DNA of 64,000 bases from Cyprinodon diabolis (lineage: Eukaryota > Chordata > Actinopteri > Cyprinodontiformes > Cyprinodontidae): NCBI GenBank assembly GCA_030533445.1, contig CM060080.1:41204880-41268879 (forward strand), read 5' to 3'. This document shows positions 61,501 through 64,000 of this stretch, in pieces. Each line of letters begins with the position of its first letter. Position 1 is the first letter of the stretch. The translations under genes were made by a program, and so were the position numbers. Under the pieces are notes generated by a model, which was given only the letters and a program-made list of their open reading frames with translations, searched no databases and was not told where the DNA came from.

Positions 61501-63658
61501 ACCATGACGATATACAGAACATTATTCAGACTTATTCATCTTCTAACAGCTGCAATTTTTCTGCATGGCAATACGAAAAAAAAAAGACAGAATGGTATTT
61601 TTTGCCAAACTGACATTTGCGAAACGTTTTTTTTTAAATTATGAAAACTGTTCTGCCATCACAGCCAAATTTTATCTGAGGCAGGCTAAGTGGAAGTAGG
61701 CTACCAGAATCCTATATTTTAAGGGAAATTCAGAACAACGAAGGCCAACGCCATTCTGTCCTTTAAACGCTGCCTGGTTACCATCAGACCTACCGATGAT
61801 CACATGTTTATTTCAGATCAGAACGACTGTGTGGCTGGTTATACTCCTGCAGCAGTGTGTCGCAGTGGGCTTGATGCAGACATTTTTGATTTATGCTTGA
61901 TATTGAAGCGTGGTCTGCGCTATACGCTGTGGGTCTAGATACGGCCGAGGCGATGAGGCAGTGGGGGCGAGTTTGTGCGACAAAGGAGGGACATGAGGGC
62001 CAAAAAGAGCGGGGATCCAGGTGGAGAAAGGGTTCCAGCGTTCTCGCGCACCTCGCTCTGCTAGCTGCTCAAACTTCACGAGTTGTTTTCTGCAATTTCG
62101 GTCATAAAAACCAAACAAGCGGTCTGTCTGCGCTAAGGATGAGACTTCCCATGCTAATGGATTGGATTCTTTAGCAAACATGCCCCCCCCCCTGTGGTAC
62201 TTCAGGGTTTATACAGGAAGGAGGAACTCTAATTTAATGCTCATAATCAAGTTCTAAGCAGAGTTTTGGTTTCATGCGGAGAAATGGAGCAAACCGACCC
62301 AGAACCAGGAGGTGACTGTCGGCTCTGAGCAGGTAAGAAGATTTGGTGTTTTAACTGTCCTGGGATCAGAGTTTAGTATATAAATCAAATATGGGTCACT
62401 TCAAATATTTATTCCTCTCATGATTATCAGGAGCAGGAGGAAGTCAAACTGAATATAATATTTATATATAATATAATATGTAGAATACTTAAAGGCATAA
62501 TCGCCAGAAATCTGACTTTTTAATATTAAAACGTGTGTTGGAGTCGTGCTAATTTAAAACCTTTGCTGTTTTCCCCCACTGTGTGATCGATACTGGAAGG
62601 GTGGCGACTCATTATTAACTAATTTATTAGTGTTTCTATCAGCACTCTTGTCTCTATTCCATCATTTTGTTTTTCGTTTTCCAAATTAAAACAAGTGACT
62701 ATAGATTAAAAACAAGGAACTAAAAAATGATCAGAAAAATTGTATAAAATATATTAAATGAATGTGAAACGAACAAACAGCATAGCCTGTGGGAGGGAAC
62801 GTTCCATCCTTCTAGCTGGATTTTTTATTTTACACAATATCAACTTTTCTTAGCCTTTTGTAAATATTTCTTCTTTAATGTTAGTTTTTTCCATCAGGTT
62901 TTCTCATTGTATTATTATTGTATTAATATATTCTCTATCATGGACATCAATGGTCGGTACGCTGCTGTTTCAGTCTTAAGTCAGTTCTTGGATATTCTTT
63001 TTTTTTTTGTTTGTTTGTTTGCAGCCATCAGGAGACTATTAAGCAGATTTTAGTTCATTTTCCTGCAAATATCCTAGATATAACCAAAGACGAGAACGAA
63101 AAGGCCGATACATCAATTTCTGCCTGACAGCTGAGTGAACGGTTTCCCGGAATGGATGAATTTTCTCACCGCTTAAAAAATGGCTTGTTTAATTTTCTAA
63201 CTTCTGTGTAAGAGACGGTAAACAAACCATGGCAAACGCTACTTCCCCATGAATGAGCACAAAACAAGCCAACTTGTGGGAAAAGGGGGGTAATGAAAAC
63301 GGGTGCGAATAATTTCAGAAAGATTTCACAGGTAAAATACCAGGTTATGACTCATTTAACCCCTTCATCTCCATCTGTCGAATATTAACTTACATTAAAT
63401 AAGAACTGATAAAAATACTACAAGTAAATCCAAAAGGAGCAGAATTTAATTTTCTTACCTTAGAATAATCGTCTGACAGGATTTCAAACGCAACAACTGT
63501 TGGGAGGGAAAAGGAAAAGTTCTAAAGCTTTTATTTGGAGGGAGGTAGAAAAAAAAATGGGAACAATTTTAGAAACTTACCGTCAGAATCCAAACATCGC
63601 TCAAATTTAAGGGACAACTGATACGTGTCATAACAGCGAACTCTGGGTTTGTATGTTC
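45322..63658 (-). CDS. nol10: Nucleolar protein 10, 18 exons, 5' end outside window
   Basis: Exons 5' to 3': 63658-63581, 63496-63459, 60445-60309, 60230-60165, 60083-60023, 59538-59453, 59181-59103, 57543-57394, 57252-57186, 56155-56103, 49632-49506, 48247-48168, 48052-47954, 47697-47605, 47435-47259, 46392-46103, 46027-45922, 45465-45322. All have GT-AG borders and phases agree across every junction, giving 642 aa plus stop. The protein (yeast Enp2) is a WD40 component of the small-subunit processome needed for 18S rRNA maturation in the nucleolus. Hallmarks are [69 protein letters not shown] and a NUC153 region ([20 protein letters not shown]). About the first 70 residues by comparison with the human protein are missing because the gene runs off the right edge. 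Unusual: a 6.5-kb intron (49633-56102) filled with satellite and transposons, and an RG-repeat C-terminus. Confidence 0.96.
47259..49632 (-). CDS. nol10: nol10 middle region with NUC153 motif
   Basis: Five exons. [20 protein letters not shown] and [15 protein letters not shown] lead from the propeller. [23 protein letters not shown] and [20 protein letters not shown] form the helical segment. [20 protein letters not shown] is charged. The NUC153 exon (47435-47259) carries [31 protein letters not shown] followed by a KRKKKLR basic patch, a likely nuclear/nucleolar targeting signal. Confidence 0.93.
48764..48779. repeat. Poly(G) run
   Basis: About 15-16 consecutive guanines in a nol10 intron. 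The exact length is prone to assembly error. Confidence 0.85.
50229..52466. repeat. GATG/GGAT satellite, 2.2 kb
   Basis: Almost entirely built from GGAT and GAT units with recurring variants GGCTGGAT, GGATGAAGGAT, GGATTGATGGAT and GATGTATGG. Longer blocks of about 100-250 bp repeat in the same variant order, giving higher-order structure. On the minus strand several frames stay open for hundreds of codons (His-Pro-Ser-Ile repeats), a by-product of the repeat lacking stops in that direction. Confidence 0.97.
52508..52590. repeat. (ATC)n and (GAT)n inverted microsatellites
   Basis: About 45 bp of ATC repeats (52508-52554) are followed after a 20-bp spacer by about 20 bp of GAT repeats. The two are complementary and could pair as a hairpin. 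Confidence 0.9.
52630..53175 (+). repeat. Dispersed fish repeat with internal duplications
   Basis: The phrase CTAACGTTCTGCTCTCT occurs at 52628 and again near 52772, and TGCTTCATTCTATCTCTA also occurs twice. The right part ends GAGCCTGGTTCTGCTGGAGG TTTCTTCCTGTT, a very common teleost repeat sequence. The open frame at 52830-53171 belongs to this repeat and is not a gene. Confidence 0.6.
54689..54802 (+). pseudogene. Pogo-like transposase N-terminal remnant
   Basis: About 37 codons from ATG to TAG (after SSKK). They hold a basic helix ([10 protein letters not shown]) and an AAERQFG helix of a CENP-B/pogo-type HTH. No catalytic domain follows. Confidence 0.65.
54974..55300. mobile_element. 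MITE (ACTAGTGTTGCAC family) nested in the pogo-like element
   Basis: Begins AACTAGTGTTGCACTGATAC and ends near GGTATCAGTATCACTATATA. Its ends contain inverted GATACC/GGTATC words, and it has relatives at 8040-8130. No coding capacity. Confidence 0.55.
56103..63658 (-). CDS. nol10: nol10 WD40 propeller exons
   Basis: Ten exons code the beta-propeller: [33 protein letters not shown], the [16 protein letters not shown] exon, [57 protein letters not shown] and [18 protein letters not shown]. After these come [48 protein letters not shown] and [18 protein letters not shown]. In the exon at 59181-59103 an acceptor 10 bases upstream of a second AG (ACAG|GGTTCAG|GG) is the one that keeps frame. Confidence 0.93.
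56860..56990. mobile_element. Harbinger-like MITE copy
   Basis: Contains CAGACGACCTGGTTTCTGAG TATAAATCAGCCTT, the inverted counterpart of 37166-37200. Lies in a nol10 intron. Confidence 0.55.
58264..58608 (+). CDS. Small acidic ORF, probably transposon-derived
   Basis: A 114-aa frame antisense within a nol10 intron. The N-terminal half is acidic ([22 protein letters not shown]), followed by FQPYMFEPL. This type of acidic head with a YMFEP motif occurs at the N-terminus of several fish transposon-encoded proteins, but I cannot name a family. No splice partners were found. It may be a fragment of a Harbinger-type element or a retained chance frame. Confidence 0.35.
   Translation: MDSGNMQEEESLVSEVVDESPPSSIFYLEEESGDEDVVEEDARAAEAWFGVEGFQPYMFEPLPRNAASSVSSTPAEDTDVHPREHWDATQWERKGFWFQPLRILAATHESRCYD
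60605..60720. mobile_element. Dispersed repeat (AGGGCTGTCACAATG type)
   Basis: Begins TAGGGCTGTCACAATGAAGG CGTTAACGC, a terminus I associate with a common vertebrate non-autonomous DNA transposon. The right border is unclear. It lies in the 3-kb nol10 intron 60446-63458. Confidence 0.45.
61885..62180. mobile_element. Harbinger-like MITE copy, GC-rich
   Basis: Starts TTGATATTGAAGCGTGGTCT GCGCTATACG, the inverted match of the right end of the 37164-37345 copy. The interior (GATACGGCCGAGGCGATGAG) has no match elsewhere in the window. It carries antisense open frames of no evident meaning. Confidence 0.5.
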
Positions 63659-63679
63659 CTGAGGGAGGAAAGAGATTTT

Positions 63680-64000
63680 CATCCCTCTGAAGTAGAGCTG
63701 GATGATTTGCACTTAAACTCTTATCACAATACCGTGAGATATTATCCTGATAATAAATATAAAAATGACTTTTTAAGAGTCTTTTTTAGGTAACCATAGC
63801 CGTCACTGTTTACTGCAGCGATCAAAGTCTCAAAATCACAAACAACACTTTAAGAACTTAAAATCAGCTTTGTCAAGTCACCTGTTTATATCTCTAAACA
63901 TCTAGTTATGTCTGAAACAATTAATCGTCATTAACAGATTATTGAACTAATTTAGTAATCAATTAATCATTAACGGGAGTATAGAGACTGTAAAAAGTGT
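63680..64000. repeat. AT-rich dispersed repeat at right edge
   Basis: Contains ACAATTAATCGTCATTAACA and AATCAATTAATCATTAACG, which resemble a common fish hAT-type non-autonomous repeat. No further nol10 exon is visible between 63659 and the edge. Confidence 0.4.

Overview
This is vertebrate nuclear DNA, almost certainly from a teleost fish. The evidence is split genes with canonical GT-AG introns, a family C GPCR chemoreceptor cluster, an odc1 and nol10 pair (also neighbours in other vertebrates), and a fish-type repeat load: long-TIR Tc1, RTE/Rex3-like fragments with GATGG tails, an L1-Tx1 element, PIF/Harbinger, pogo-like elements and GATA/GACA arrays. The species cannot be fixed from sequence alone.

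Region 1-26155 (+ strand) holds two tandem GPRC6A-like family C GPCR genes. Only the last (7TM) exon of the first is inside the window (3958-4892). The second is complete in six exons (12686-26155). The splice phases close exactly and predict an intact receptor of 837 aa with signal peptide, Venus-flytrap domain, nine-cysteine domain and seven-helix domain. The two 7TM exons are both 935 bp and share a 212-bp stretch with no difference, set between diverged flanks, which is a gene-conversion signature. Intact-looking transposons surround them. A 1604-bp Tc1 element with an uninterrupted 340-aa transposase lies 147 bp beyond the first gene's stop. A Tx1-clade LINE with both ORFs open lies antisense in intron 2 of the second gene, inside GATA arrays and with no 3' UTR. 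A deleted Harbinger element lies in intron 5.

Region 26156-33400 is a gene-poor spacer followed by odc1 (ornithine decarboxylase) on the minus strand. It has nine coding exons giving 460 aa, two upstream non-coding exons and a TATA-box promoter. All catalytic residues I checked are present.

Region 33400-45300 is an intergenic patchwork of decayed and nested transposons: RTE, several Tc1 types, TTAA-flanked and Harbinger-like MITEs, and SINE-like pieces.

Region 45322-64000 is nol10 (minus strand), a WD40/NUC153 nucleolar protein of the small-subunit processome. Eighteen exons encoding about 642 aa plus the stop are visible; the first exons lie beyond the right edge. Its introns carry a 2.2-kb GATG-type satellite, a pogo-like element with a nested MITE, and other dispersed repeats.

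I found no previously undescribed cellular pathway. The items most worth follow-up are the conversion tract between the receptors, the Tx1 element fused to a microsatellite, and the old insertion apparently shared by equivalent receptor introns.
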